Source: Nicotiana tabacum
Taxonomy: Eukaryota > Streptophyta > Magnoliopsida > Solanales > Solanaceae
Assembly (NCBI RefSeq): GCF_000715075.1
Contig: NC_134096.1
Span: 37,769,804-37,833,803 of the forward strand
DNA: 64,000 nucleotides
Direction: 5' to 3'
Both the position numbers and the translations under genes were made by a program. The notes under the pieces are model-generated. The model had not been told where the DNA came from. It worked only from the letters and a program-made list of their open reading frames with translations, and did not search any database. Every line of letters begins with the position of its first letter. Positions within the stretch are counted from its first letter, which is position 1. Shown in pieces: positions 12,730 to 24,770 of the stretch.

Positions 12730-14982
12730 TGTCACGACCCAATTCCCATTATAGGCCGAAATGGCGCCCAATGTCGCTGCTAGGCAAGCCAACAGTGAAC
12801 TATCCATGTAATTGTTCATTTTAATATTTTTTTAAAAGTAATTGATTTTATTTAATGAGAGAACTATTAATAAAAAGTTATAGTAAAACAAAGCACCAAA
12901 TAACGAAAGAGTAAAGTAGTGAATTTAATACCCAAAACTATAAAATGTCTACTAGAATACTCTCAAAACCCGATGTCACAAGTGCATGAGCGACTAGTAG
13001 AATATACAAAACCTCCTATACTACTGTCTGGAATAAGATAGACAGAAAATAAATACAATAAGGAGAGACTCCGGCCAGAGCGGGCATAGAGAGCAGCTCA
13101 CCACTGAGCCTCTAGGTAACGGTGGTATGCGCCTGAATGACCGCTAGATGCACCTGCCTCAGATCCTGCACGATTAGTGCAAAAGTGTAGTGTAAGTACA
13201 TAAACAATATGTACCCAGTAAGTGTCTAGTCCAAATAGTGCAAGTAATAGAATAATAAAGGCCTATGTTTACACGGACATAACATGAATTCTAGCTACGC
13301 ACGGACTCTCGCCACTTCGTACATACGTAATACCCACAATTAGTAGCAAACAACAATTTAAACACCTATGAAAATAATTTCCTCTTACAAGGTTAGGCAA
13401 GAGACTTACCTTATCCTCAAGTTCACTTTTCGGTCCACAAATCACTCTAAAAGCCTCATGTCGGTGCGGAACAATCTGAAACTATCCAAATATTATATAA
13501 ATTAATCAATATATACTCAAAAGTTTATAATTTAGCTATTAGAGTAATTACCCAACCCAAATTGGAAGATTCCTAAATTTCACCCTCGGGCCCACGTGTC
13601 CGGATTCTGGAAAGTTTTGAAGATAAATGTTACCCATAACCTCACAAACCCAAATATAATTTCTACTAAATTCCATAATCATTTTCGCGGTCTAATCCCA
13701 TTTTTATCAAAATCTAAGTTTTTCAACAATCTCCTAAAATTTCCACAATTTCTATGTTTAAATCTGCCCATAATGTATGTATTAAACTCATATTATGTAG
13801 AAAATACTTTCCTTCAATAGCTAGGTGAAAACCCATCCTCAAAGAACTCTAAAATTGTCAAAAAAGTGAGAAAAGTGAAAAACATAACCAAAAGTCCCGA
13901 CTTTAAAAGTCTCCGCCTAGGTCTGCCTTCATCGCGATCGCGGACAAGCCCTCACGATCGCAAAGGCAAAATTGACAAACCCAGGAAAAAACTTCTATGC
14001 GATCGTGAGAAGTCACTCGCGAATGCGATGCCTTGGGCCGTCTTCTCTTCACGAACGCGAGCCCTCAACTGCGAATGCGAAAGGCAACTGAGTTGCCGAG
14101 GCCCAGCCTCAGGTCTTCTTCGCGAACGCGACCAGTGGGCCAGGAACGTGAAGGCTACTGGTCCCATACCTCCGCGAAGGCAACCCTTGCTTTGCGAACG
14201 CGAAGGGAAACATCACCCCAGTCCCAAATCCTTATTCACGATCGAGAGAGTCCCTTCGCGTTCGCGAAGAAGGAAACCAGAACAGCACACCTGTAGATTT
14301 TTGGACTTAGCTTCGAGCGATACGAAACTCACCTGAGCCACCCGGGACCCCGTCCAAATGCACCAACAAGTCCATAAACATAATACGGACCTGCTCAAAC
14401 TCTCAAAACACGTAAAACAACATCAAAAATAAGAATCGCACCCCAAAACCAAATTGAATCAAGTTATGAACTTCAAGCTTTTCAACTTATTCCGAACACG
14501 CCGAATCATACTCAGACTACTCCGAATGACACCAAATTGTGTGTACAAGTCATAAATCACCATACGAAACTATTCCTAGGCTCGGAATCCCAAACGAACC
14601 TCGATAATACCAAATTCTTCCCCGAACCAAATTTAAAGAACATAAAAGCCTTCAATGCGCCAACTTTCAACATTAAGCGCTGAAACGCTCCCGGGTCATC
14701 TGAAATTCGATCCGAACACATGCCCAAGTCTAAAATTATCATACAAACCTATTGGAAATGTCAAATCCTGGTTCCGGGGTCGTTTACTCAAAATATTGAC
14801 TTAAGTCAAACTTTACCATTATAGGCCACTATTAAGGAGCCTAGGTGTTCCGATTTCAACCCGAGCCCTTCCAAACCCAAGTCAACCATCCTCGCTAGTC
14901 ATAAAATAGTAAAGACACAAAGAGGGAGTTTAAATTAGGGGAAGGGGATCTAAAATGCAAAATGACCGGTCGGGTCATTACA
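12730..14982 (-). repeat. Element G 3' LTR
   Basis: On the minus strand it starts TGTAATGACCCGACCGG at 14982 and ends GGGTCGTGACA at 12730. A CpG island of TCGCGAACGCGA-like units lies at 13925-14270. A GGTAAGT site is decayed to GGAAAGT at 13806, and a second intact one is at 13404-13410 (minus). The stem-loop is at 13166-13182. Relative to the 5' copy it lacks about 0.6 kb near 13228, including that copy's tandem repeat. Confidence 0.9.
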
Positions 14983-15019
14983 TTCTCTACATCTTAAACA
15001 AACGTTCATCCTCAAACGG

Positions 15020-16510
15020 TTCTAGAATCATAAATGGAGTGCTGAATAGGTGCGGATATCTGCTCCGCATGTCCTCCTCGGTCTCCCAAGTCGCTTCTTC
15101 GACTGGTTAACCTTTCCACTTGACCTTCACCGCATAAATCTTCTTGGACCTTAACTGGTGAACCTGCCTATCAACAATAGCAACTAGCTCCTCGTCGTAG
15201 CCCAAGCTCTCATCTAGATGAACCGTGCTTTAATCTAACACATGCGAACTGTCGGCATGGTACCTCCGGAGCATAGACACATGGAAGACTGGATGAACTC
15301 TTGATAGATTGGGAGGCAAAGCAAGCTCATAAGCAACATCCTCAGCTCGTCTCAATTCAAATGGGACAATAAACATTTGGCTCATCTTGCCCTTCTTCCC
15401 GAACCTCATGATTCCCTTCATCGGCGAGACTTTCAAGAGAACCTTCTCGCATACCATAAATGATAAATCACGCGCCTTCTAATCCACGTAACTCTTCTGT
15501 CTGGATTGTGCTGTGCAAAGTCGCTCTTGAATCAACTTTACCTTTTCCAAGGCATCCTTCACTAAATCAGTGCCATATAACCTAGCCTCGCCGGGCTCAA
15601 ATCATTCGATGGGCGAACGACATCGCCAACCATATAAAGCCTTAAATGGAGTCATCTCGATGCTGGACTGTTTACTATTGTTATAAGCAAACTCGGCCAA
15701 AGGCAAGAATCGATAAGTCTTCCCTTCGAAGGCAATTATCCTCCAGAATCTGAACTGTCCGCTCCGACTGCCCGTCGGTCTACAGATGAAAGTCTGTGTT
15801 GGGCTCTACCTGGGTGCCCAACTCACTCTGTACTTCTCTCCAAAATTTCAAAGTGAACTGAGGGCCTCTATCTGAAATGATGGAAATAGTCATGCCATGC
15901 AACCGGACAATCTCTTGAATGTAAATCTGGGCCAATCTCTCTGAAGAGTACATAGATAGAATCGGAATAAAGTGTGCCGACTTGGTTAGCCTATCGACAA
16001 AGACCCTAACAGCATCAAACTTCCTCAACACCGGCGGCAACCCAACTACAAAGTCCATAGTGATCCATTCCTATTTTCACTACGGTATAACCATCTGCTG
16101 GAAAAGGCCACCTGGCCTCTAGTGCTCAGACTTAACTTGCTGTCAATTTAAACACCTCACCACATACTCAACTATGTCTTTCTTCATCCGCCGTCACCAA
16201 TAATGTTGCCTCAGGTCACGATACATCTTTGTAGCACTAGGATGAATAGAATATCGAGAACTGTGTGCCTTCTCTAGAATCTTCTCCCTCAAGCCATCAA
16301 CATTTGGAAAACATAAGCGACCCTGGAGTTGCAAAACACCTTCCTCACCGATAGTAACCTCCTTAACACCACCCCATAGTATTGTCTCTCTAAGAACGAG
16401 AAGATGTGGATCATCGTATTGACGAGCCTTGATCCGCTCAAATAATGAAGACTGAGCCACTACACATGCAAGAACTCGACTGGGCTCTGAAATATCCAAC
16501 CTCACAAGTC
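15020..16510 (-). pseudogene. Element G integrase and chromodomain remains
   Basis: Minus-strand frames give the zinc-binding HHCC region (HSSRYSIHP near 16255, with a later Cys replaced by a stop near 16145), and the catalytic core with MDFVVGLP at about 16058 and IISDRGPQF near 15870, holding the first two acidic residues of the DDE set. The LPPNLSRVHPVFHVS segment follows near 15300, then a chromodomain-like end (AIVDRQVHQLRSKKIYAVKV, about 15190-15130). Chromodomains at the integrase C-terminus define chromoviruses and direct integration to marked chromatin. Many stops and shifts make it non-functional. The pol end lies within about 40 bp of the 3' LTR. Confidence 0.85.
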
Positions 16511-16519
16511 TGTTAGCTA

Positions 16520-17990
16520 AGACTGAATGTCCAAAGCCAATGGCCTCTCCCCTGCTTAAATAAATGCCAAACTACTCATACTCTCGGCCTTTCTCCTCAA
16601 GGCATCTGCAACCAGATTCGCCTTGCCCGGATGATAAAGGATGCTAATATCACAGTCCTTTGGAAACTCAATCCACCTGCGCTACCTCAAATTGAGATCC
16701 CTCTGCTTGAACAAATGTTGCACGATGCGATGATCGGTGTAAACCTCAGAGGACACCCCATAAAAATAATGCCTCCTGATTTTGAGAGCATGAACTATTA
16801 CGGCCAACTCCAAATCATGTATGAGGTAATTCTTCTCGCAGAGCTTCAGCTGACATAGAGCATATGCAATAACTTACCCCTCCTGCATCAATATACAACC
16901 CAGGCCAACACATGAAGCGTCATAATACATAGTATACATCCCTGAACCAGAAGGCAACAATTAAACTGGTGTTATAGTCAAAGCTGTGTTAAGCTTCTGA
17001 AAGCTGGCCTCGCAATCATTGGATCATCGGAACGGGGCACCTTTCTGGATCAATTTAGTCAAAGGTGCTGCAATAGATGAGAAGCCATCCACAAATCGAT
17101 AATAAACTGCTAACTCCAAGAAACTCCTGATCTCGATCGCCATGGTAGGACGAGGCCAACTATGGACTGCCTCGATCTTCCTGGGATCCACTTTAATACC
17201 CGCACCTGATACAACATGTCTCAAGAATGCCACAAAATCCAACCAGAACTTGTTCCCGCAAGGTCCGAAGCACAACTCTCAAATGCTGCTCGTGCTCATC
17301 CATACTATGCGAGTAAATCAATATGTCATCAATGAAGACATGACAAATGATTTAAGATATGGCCTCAACACTCGGTTCATCAAATCCATAAATGCATCCG
17401 GGGCATTGGTCAAGCCGAAAGACATCACCAGAAACTCATAGTGGCCATATCTAGTCCGGAAAGCCGTCTTCGGAATATCTGAAGCACGAATCTTCAGGTG
17501 ATGATACCCAGATCTCAAATCGATCTTAGAGTATACCTTGGCACCCTGCAACAGGTCAAACAAACCCTCAATACGTGGAAACAAGTACTTGTTATTAATG
17601 GTAACCTTATTCAACTAGCGGCAATCAATGCACATCCCCATACTCCCATCCTTTGTTTTCATGAATAACACCGGTGCACCACCAAGGCGACACACTCGGC
17701 CTGACGAACCCCTTTGCTAGGAACTCCTCAAGCTGCTCCTTCAACTCTTTCAACTCTTTCGGAGCCATGCGGTACGGTGGAATAGAGATAGGTTGGGTAC
17801 CTGGTGCCAAATCAATACTGAAATCGATATCATGATCTAGTGGCATGCCTGGTAAATCACAAGGAAACAAATCAGTGAACTCCCACACAATGGGCACTGA
17901 ATCAATGGTAGGAGTCTCCGCAGCAATATCCCAAACATAAGCTAGATAAGCCAAATAACCCTTCTCGACCATGTGTCGAGCCTTCAGGAA
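16520..17990 (-). pseudogene. Element G reverse transcriptase and RNase H remains
   Basis: Minus strand. The frame ending near 17625 carries the pre-RT segment (GTQPISIPPYRMAPKELKEL) and the start of RT (FVRPSVSPW). A frameshift follows at about 17685. The next piece (17614-17318) holds [13 protein letters not shown] and the [17 protein letters not shown] motif. A further shift at about 17335 puts the catalytic FIDD motif in another frame. 17275-17024 gives the RT thumb/connection (SFLELAVYYRFVDGFSSIAA). RNase H sequence to about 16560 is strongly eroded. The enzyme would copy element RNA into DNA; this copy cannot. Confidence 0.85.
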
Positions 17991-17999
17991 ATAGATAAC

Positions 18000-18440
18000 T
18001 CAACTAGGTGTACTGATAGATGAACCCCTCCACTCCAATCTAGGCAAATCTGGCATCACCAGGGTAACAGTCTTGGTATGACAATCAAGGATGGCATGAT
18101 ACAGAGACAACCAGTCCATGCCTAGGATGACCTCAAAGTCGGTAATGTCGAGAAATAGAAGATCCTCTCTGGTCTCATAACCACAGAAAGTCACAATACA
18201 GGATCGGTAGACCCAATCCATAACAACAGAATCATCCACGGGCGTGGACACATAAATAGGAACACCCAAGGACTCACGAGGGACATCTAGATAATGAGAA
18301 AATAGAGAAGAAACATATGAATCTGTAGACCATGGATCGAATAATACTGAAGCATCCCTACCACAGACCTAAATAATACTTTTGATCACGACATCTGAGG
18401 CTACTGCATCTCGTCTGGCTGTAAAGGCATAGAACCTAGA
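18000..18440 (-). pseudogene. Element G protease remains, active-site Gly lost
   Basis: Minus strand. The protease start reads VLFDPWSTDSYVSS (about 18345-18300) where family members have DPGS, so the catalytic-loop glycine is replaced by Trp. The ILGMDWLSLYHAILDCHTKTV segment typical of the retropepsin C-terminal half follows near 18120. A stop ends the piece at about 18000. Upstream residues SRFYAFTARRDAVASDVV are the usual spacer between zinc knuckle and protease. Confidence 0.85.
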
Positions 18441-18449
18441 TGGAGTGCC

Positions 18450-19679
18450 ACCTCCCTGGGACTTGAATACCCGTTGGAAGGGCCCTGAATAGCCGGTGGA
18501 TGGTAGGAGCTCTCTGGAATGGCACTGGAATAGGTCCGCACTGGTGCACCTCGAGAAGGCGTGGGGTTGAATAAGTGGGTCTGCTGGACTAACCACTGAA
18601 GAACTAACCTCTACCCCTAGATGGGGCGCCGCTGAATCCTCCAGACTGTCGAGGCCTCTCCTCCCCCGTCCTATACAATTGGTCATGGGTGTTGATACCC
18701 TCAATCCGCTAATCTATCTCCATAACATGCTCGTAGGGCGTCCCCATCTCCATCTCTCAGGCTATAGTAACTCGAATACCATAATGAAAGCCTGTAATAA
18801 ACCTCCGCACTCTCTCTGCATCGGTAGGGAGTATCATAAGTGCATAGTGGGACAACTTAGAGAACCTCGCCTCATAATCGGTCAGAGACATCTGACCCTG
18901 CTGGAGCTGCTCGAACTAACCCAGTAGCTCTTCCCTCTAGGAGGGTGAAATATATTTCTCCAGAAAGAGACGTGTGAACTGATTCCATGTCAAGGGAGGC
19001 AAACTCGCTGTCCTGCTAAGAAAATAGAACTATCACCATCTACTGGTCGTGCCCTCTAACTAAAATGTGGTGAAGTCCACCCCGTTGGACTCCTATACTC
19101 TCATGTTGGGCAATATGTCCCTTCAACGGTCCATAAAATCTCGGGGGTCCTCATGTCGCTCACCGCAAAGGCAGGAGGATGCATTATGGTCCATCTATCC
19201 AACAGCTTATACGACTTGACGACCGCATCTGGTATGGGCTTTGGTACAACCGCTGCAATTGGCTGGGCTCCGCCCACAGATAATGCACCTGGGGTCTGAT
19301 ATACGGCAGCAACGTGCCTTGGAGCATGAGTGGTAGAGGTCTGTAATCTCCCTCCCGCCTGAGATGTGGCTTAGTCCGCTGGAAATAAACCAGCCCACGT
19401 CATAGAATCCATGAATCAAAGCATACGGCCCATGACCTCTTGAAATCTCGGCACGTACCTGAAATCTGCCGGGGCCTGCTCAACCACAGGCACCTCACCT
19501 TGCTCCTCAATGACAGGATCCTCCATCGGATCCACTAGTGGTACGACGAGAGCAACTCTAGGATGCCCTTATCCTCTAGCAGGAGCTGGAGCTCTCCCCC
19601 GGCCTCTGTCTCGACCTCTAGCAACAGGGGGAGCAACTCCTCCACCGCCGGGTACATTTGTCGCACGCGTACTCACCAT
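18450..19679 (-). pseudogene. Element G gag remains, zinc knuckle deleted
   Basis: Starts ATG at 19679 (minus) with MVSTRATNVPGGGGVAPPVA, a Gly/Pro/Arg-rich gag N-terminus, and reads through a stop near 19570 into ADFRYVPRFQEVMGRM. The capsid part to about 18720 is shifted and broken. The proline-rich tail (near 18500) passes straight to the pre-protease spacer, so the CCHC nucleic-acid-binding knuckle seen in D, E and I is missing here. Gag would form the particle and package RNA. Confidence 0.75.
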
Positions 19680-19856
19680 CTGTGATAGAATAAGAGAAAG
19701 AAACTTAGCACAACACTAACTTCATAATAGGAGATGAAGAAAGAGAAGTTTCCTAACATCCTATAGCCTCTCGAAGATAAGTACGGACGTCTCCACACCG
19801 ATCCGCAAGACTCTTTAAGGACCGCTCATGACTTGTGAAACCTATGTGAACCTAAA

Positions 19857-19868
19857 GCTCTGATACCA
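19857..19868 (-). other. Primer binding site, element G
   Basis: Minus strand TGGTATCAGAGC, complementary to the initiator-Met tRNA 3' end, three bases inside the 5' LTR boundary. Confidence 0.9.
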
Positions 19869-20074
19869 AGCTGTGACGATCCAATTCCCACTATAGGTCG
19901 TGATGGCGCTCAACGTCGCCGCTAGGCAAGCCAACGGTAAACTATCCATGTAATTATTTATTTTAATAATTTTTTTTAAAGTAATTGATTTTATTTAATG
20001 AGAGAACTATTAATAGGAAATTATAGTAAAACAAAGCACCAAATAATGAAAGAGTAAATTAGTGAATTTTATAC

Positions 20075-20293
20075 TCCCGTAAAGGCGGGTCAATATCAAT
20101 ATCTATACTAGAGATTGCTTTTAGCTTTATCTTTTCAGAGATAGCAAAATTCCTTTTGTACTTACAAGAATGCTACTTAGGGAGAAGAATGTCTTGAATC
20201 AGGAGCACCTGAATCTATTCTTTCTGTGTCCCACATCCTCCTATGTTAAAGCATCCGCCTATTCCTCAGTGAAAGGAAATTCTACTCAGGGAT
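20075..20293. other. 219-bp insertion in element G 5' LTR, origin unknown
   Basis: The 3' LTR runs without a break from ATAC into CCCAAAACTATAAAATG (near 12930), whereas here about 219 bp separate the same flanks. The insert has ordinary base composition and no recognised TE termini. Its source is not identified; organellar or host DNA is possible. Confidence 0.6.
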
Positions 20294-20876
20294 CCCAAAA
20301 CTATAAAATGTCTACTAGAATACTCCCAAAACCCTGTGTCACAAGTGCATGAGCGACTAGTAGAATATACAAAACCTCCTATACTACTGTCTGGAATAAG
20401 ATAGACAGAAAATAAATACAATAAATTCAGACTCCAGGAGCTGCAGAACGGGCATAGAGAGCATCTCACCACTAAGCCTCTAGGTAACAGGGGTATGCGC
20501 CTGAATGACCGCCAGATGCACCTACCTCAAATCCTACACGATTAGTGCAGAAGTGTAGCATGAGTACATAAATAACAAGTACCCAGTACGTGGCTAGTCT
20601 AATCCCGAAGAAGTAGTGACGAGGGGTCGACTTCCGCACTTACTAGTGGGCAAAATACATAATGCACAAGATTATTTAATAGGCATGAAAATCAACATTA
20701 ATAATAGAATTAGAGGAAATAATTAAATGACCATTTATCAAATAAAAATTTAAAAGTCCCCGAATATCACATAATAATCTCAACAAGTAAGGGCTTAACA
20801 TGTATAATAAATCCTCAAGTCATGACAGGCATATCAAGTGAAATCGGACTCCGAGTGACAACACGCACAAGTTATG

Positions 20877-20948
20877 CCGAGGTCGTACGTCCCGATCCAT
20901 AATATTCGTGTACATACACTACCGAGGTCATACGGTCCGATCCATGGA

Positions 20949-20991
<43 letters not shown>

Positions 20992-21020
20992 TTGCCGAGG
21001 CATTCGGCCCGATCCACAGG
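20877..21020. repeat. Three CpG repeat units and a (TA)n microsatellite
   Basis: Units CCGAGGTCGTACG, CCGAGGTCATACGG and CCGAGGCATTCGG, each followed by a CCCGATCCA-like core, start near 20877, 20921 and 20994. A pure TA run of about 36 bp (20952-20987) has expanded between units two and three. The segment is absent from the 3' LTR. Confidence 0.75.
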
Positions 21021-22929
21021 AATAGGGAAACTTTTAGGATTTCGAATTTCATATTTACAACTCCGAGGTAAGCCCATGAAAGGATATAATTCCATCAATA
21101 ATTAAATATTTCCGCCAACTCTCTAAGTAATAAAGCTCGATTTAACATAATCTTTAATCAAGTTTTACTTACTAATACAAGTAATTAAACTAACAAGTTG
21201 AGTCCAAATATTGCAAGTAATAGCATAATAAAGGCTTATGTCTTCCCGGACATAACATGAATTCTAGTTATGCACGGACTCTCGTCAGTTCATGTGTACG
21301 TAACACCCACAATTAGTAGCAAATAGCAATTTAAACACATATGGAAAAAATTCCCTTTTACAAGGTTAGGCAAGAGACTTACCTTGTCCGCAAGTTCACT
21401 TTTCGGTCCACAAATAACTCTAAAAGCCTCAAGTCGGTGCCAAACAATCCGAAACTAGTCAAATATTATATAAATTAATCAATATATACTCAAAAGTTAA
21501 TAATTTAGCTATTAGAGTACTTACCCAACCCAAATTGGAAGATTCGTAAAATTCACTTCGGGACCCACGTGCCCGGATTCTGGAAATTTTTGAATATAAA
21601 TGTTACCCATAACCTCACAAACCCAAATATATAATTTCTACTAAATTCCATAATTATTTTCGTGGTCTAATCCCATTTTTATCAAAACCTAGGTTTTTTA
21701 ACAATCTCCTAAAATTTTCACAATTTCTTTGTTTAAATCTACCCATAATGTATGAATTAAAATGATATTGTGTAGAAAATACTTACCGTCAATAGCTAGG
21801 TGAAAACCCTCCTCAAAGAGCTTTAAAATCGTCCAACACGTGAGAGAAATGAAAAAAAATGGCTAAAAATCCCGACTTTCAAAAGTCTCTGCCTAGGTCT
21901 TCCTTCATGAAGAGAAGCTGGCCTTAGTTGCCCAGGCCTAGGTCTTCAAAAATCCCCAACCGTGAATGCGAAAGGCAACTGAGTTGCCGAGGCCCAGGTC
22001 TTCTTCGAGAACGCGAGCCCCAACCCTAAACGCGAATGGCAACTTATTTGCCAAGGCCCAGGCCCAGGTCTTCTTCACGAACGCGACTAGTGGACCGCGA
22101 ACGCGAAGGCCATTGGTACCATGCCTCCATGAACGCGACCCCTGCTTCACGGACGCGAAAGGAACATCACCCCAGACCCAAATCCTTCTTCATGATCGCG
22201 AGAGTCCCTCCCTGTTCGCGAAGAAGGAAACCAGAACAGCACACCAGCAGATTTTTGGACTTAGCTCCGAGTGGTCCGAAACTCACCCGAGCCACCCGGG
22301 ACCACGTCCATAACAAGTCTATAAACATAATAGGGACCTGCTCAAACTTTCGAAACACGTAAAATAATATCAAAACTAAGAATCGCACCCCAAAAATAAA
22401 TTGAATCAAGTTATGAACTTCAAGCTTTGCAACTTACTCTAAATGCGCCGAATCATACTTAGACTACTTAGAATGACACATAATTTTGCGTTCAAGTCAT
22501 AAATCACCATACATAACTAATCAAAGGCTTGGAATCCCAAACGGACCTCGATTACACTAGAGTCTACTCCAAGCCAAATTTAAAGACCTTGAAAGCCTTA
22601 AATGAGCCAACTTTCAACATTAAGTCCTGAAGCGCTCCCGGGTCATCCAAAACACGATCCAAACACATGCCCAAGTCCAAAATTATCATACGAACCGATT
22701 GGAACCGTCAAATCCCAGTTCCAGGGTTGTTTACTAAAAAGGTTGACTCAAGTCAAACTTGACCATTATAGGCCACTATTAAGGAACTAAGTGTTCCGAT
22801 TTCAACCCAAACTCTTCCAAACCCAAGCCAATCATCCCCGCAAGTCATAAAATAGTAAAGACACATACAGTTAGTCTTAATTAGGGGAACAAGGATCTAA
22901 AAAACAAAATAACCGATAGGGTCGTTATA

Positions 22930-22934
22930 CCTGG
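22930..22934. repeat. Target-site duplication of element G, right copy
   Basis: CCTGG, one mismatch to the left copy. It sits directly outside the first base of the 5' LTR on the minus strand. Confidence 0.7.
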
Positions 22935-23389
22935 CCTAGCAGATTAGGCCCAAACAAGAGGAGAAACTACCTTATTTACCCATTATTATTAACAACCAAT
23001 AGGAATACAAACAACAAAAGTCACAGTCTTTGCAAACCAATAGGTGACTTCAAATCTAGACAAGAGCACATGCACATTTGATTCCTAGTGTTACAATTAA
23101 CAAAGGACAAGAATCTTAAAGAGTTATCCTGGGATGTGATACCTAAGAGATAAAAGAACATATAAACAAGACCATAACACCTCTTAGGGCCTATCAGTGT
23201 TGCGAAATCTCATGAAAGAGTCACTATAGGTATTTACAACACGAAGGGGTATGCATAACACGTTGGACAGAGCAAACACTCACATATGATGGTTTATAGG
23301 TTCATGGACTTAATTCAAAATGACAACATCACAAATATAAACACCCTATAGTAGTCAGGAATTAATCACAAACAAAGGCCTCTTACAAG

Positions 23390-23900
23390 ACAGACTTAAC
23401 ATGAAAATTCGAAGCAAACATGATCATGAAAAGATGGTAGTTCCTACTTGATGGCCCTTAAACCTAACATGGCTTAAATCTAATTATGAGAAGATGGTAG
23501 TTCATGTATGCAAGACTTAACAGAAAAATCTAAGATGAAATATAGTAAGTAACTTATTCAGATAGAAGTTCTCACATTAAAGACCTAACATGAAAACATA
23601 CAGTAACAGATGATCAAGAACTAACTATGAAAAGATAGCAATACTGAAAAGGAAACCCTAGCATGAGAATTCGAAAGCAAGACATGATCCAGAATTAAAT
23701 TTGAGAAAATACCCAAATAGAAGCTTTACAAGAGAGATTTTATCATGAAAAAGAACTGAAGTAAGAGCATGGTCAAAAAATAATTCTGAGAAACTAGTAG
23801 TTAGCAGTTCACACATGAAGGACTTAGCATGAAAATCTACAATAACCATGTTCAGGAAGCAATTATGAGAAGATACCAATAACAGTTCTCACATGATGAT
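23390..23900. repeat. Degenerate tandem repeat, unit about 70-120 bp
   Basis: The phrase GACTTAACATGAAAA followed by CATGATCA-like text recurs with changes near 23393, 23514, 23582, 23653, 23737 and 23820. Spacing varies from about 68 to 121 bp. Similar phrases (GGCAAGACTTCTAAATGATCATG near 12085) occur left of element G. Confidence 0.5.
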
Positions 23901-24734
23901 TTTCACATGAAAGATCTAAGGTAAGACCTAATCCATAGAACAATAGCAAGAAGAAGTAAACACAGGAAAACCAAGAAAAACCTAAAGCAAGTAAGGCCAT
24001 GAGCACAGTTCAATGTGTACAACCAAACAATTAGTGGGTAACTACTTTAATTAAAGGAGTAAGGGATCCTACAGTAATTACATATAGTGAACAGACATTC
24101 AACATTAACAGATATGAACATTTAATAGTGAAGTATCACAATAGCATATTATAGGAAACTAAGTCATGCTCTCTGATTTGTTAAGAATTCAAACAATGAT
24201 GGTATTCAGAGAACATAAACAAGTAAGAAGTAACAATGAGCTATGAGAATTGAAAGCACTAACCATTTGCAAGATTAATGGGCAAGATAATGAGAAGATC
24301 AGCAATTCAACAACATCAATTGAGGGAGGACAATAAGAAACCCAAATCTCCGGTGCTTCAGAGTTCACAAGAGCCACGAAAGGGATCCGAGCAGTGGTTG
24401 CATAGGAGGAGGTCGCTAAGCAATACCATAGTAGCCTTGGCTTTCAGCCGGTCACTGACCAATCTAATACAATAGTTTCAGAACAGAAATAGAGCAAGTG
24501 CGAGTGAGAGAGATAGTGATTAAGGTCTCTCTTAGGGGAATTAGGGAGGGGTTTATATAGTGTTCGATTAAACGAACAAACATGGAAAAAAGTTAGTCAG
24601 TCATAAAGAAGGAAAAGAAATTCACATGCAATCATTGAAAGAACCGGTAAAGGAAACAAGTCAATTTCAAACCCTAGTTAGGGTCCAACGACTACAAAAC
24701 AAACCAGGAGTGCAGGAATTATCCCTTGTGGAGT

Positions 24735-24770
24735 GTATATAGACGTAATATCGTATATAGACGTAATATC
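24735..24770. repeat. 18-bp tandem duplication
   Basis: GTATATAGACGTAATATC occurs twice with no gap and no mismatch. Confidence 0.9.

Larger units (their letters stand above)
12730..22929 (-). mobile_element. Element G: full-length Tekay-type gypsy element, inactivated
   Basis: Reading on the minus strand: 5' LTR (22929-19872), primer site, gag, protease, reverse transcriptase, RNase H, integrase, chromodomain, 3' LTR (14982-12730). The flanks TCTGG (12725-12729) and CCTGG (22930-22934) match in four of five bases, as expected for an aged target-site duplication. Coding parts hold many stops and frameshifts. The two LTRs differ by several large indels, so this is an old insertion. Confidence 0.9.
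19872..22929 (-). repeat. Element G 5' LTR
   Basis: About 3.06 kb against 2.25 kb for the 3' LTR. The extra length comes from a 219-bp insertion (20075-20293) and a segment around 20600-21190 lost from the other copy. It carries a CpG island at 21960-22230, GGTAAGT at 21781-21787 and 21377-21383 (both minus), three CCGAGG...CCGATCCA repeat units (20877-21020) and the stem-loop at 20534-20550. The outermost TG has become TA. Confidence 0.9.

Noticed and set aside
13866..14336. 156-codon Arg/Ser-rich frame on the plus strand
   Set aside because: It is a reading of the CpG-motif island of the element G 3' LTR. The same happens at 21966-22313 in the other LTR with a different frame structure.
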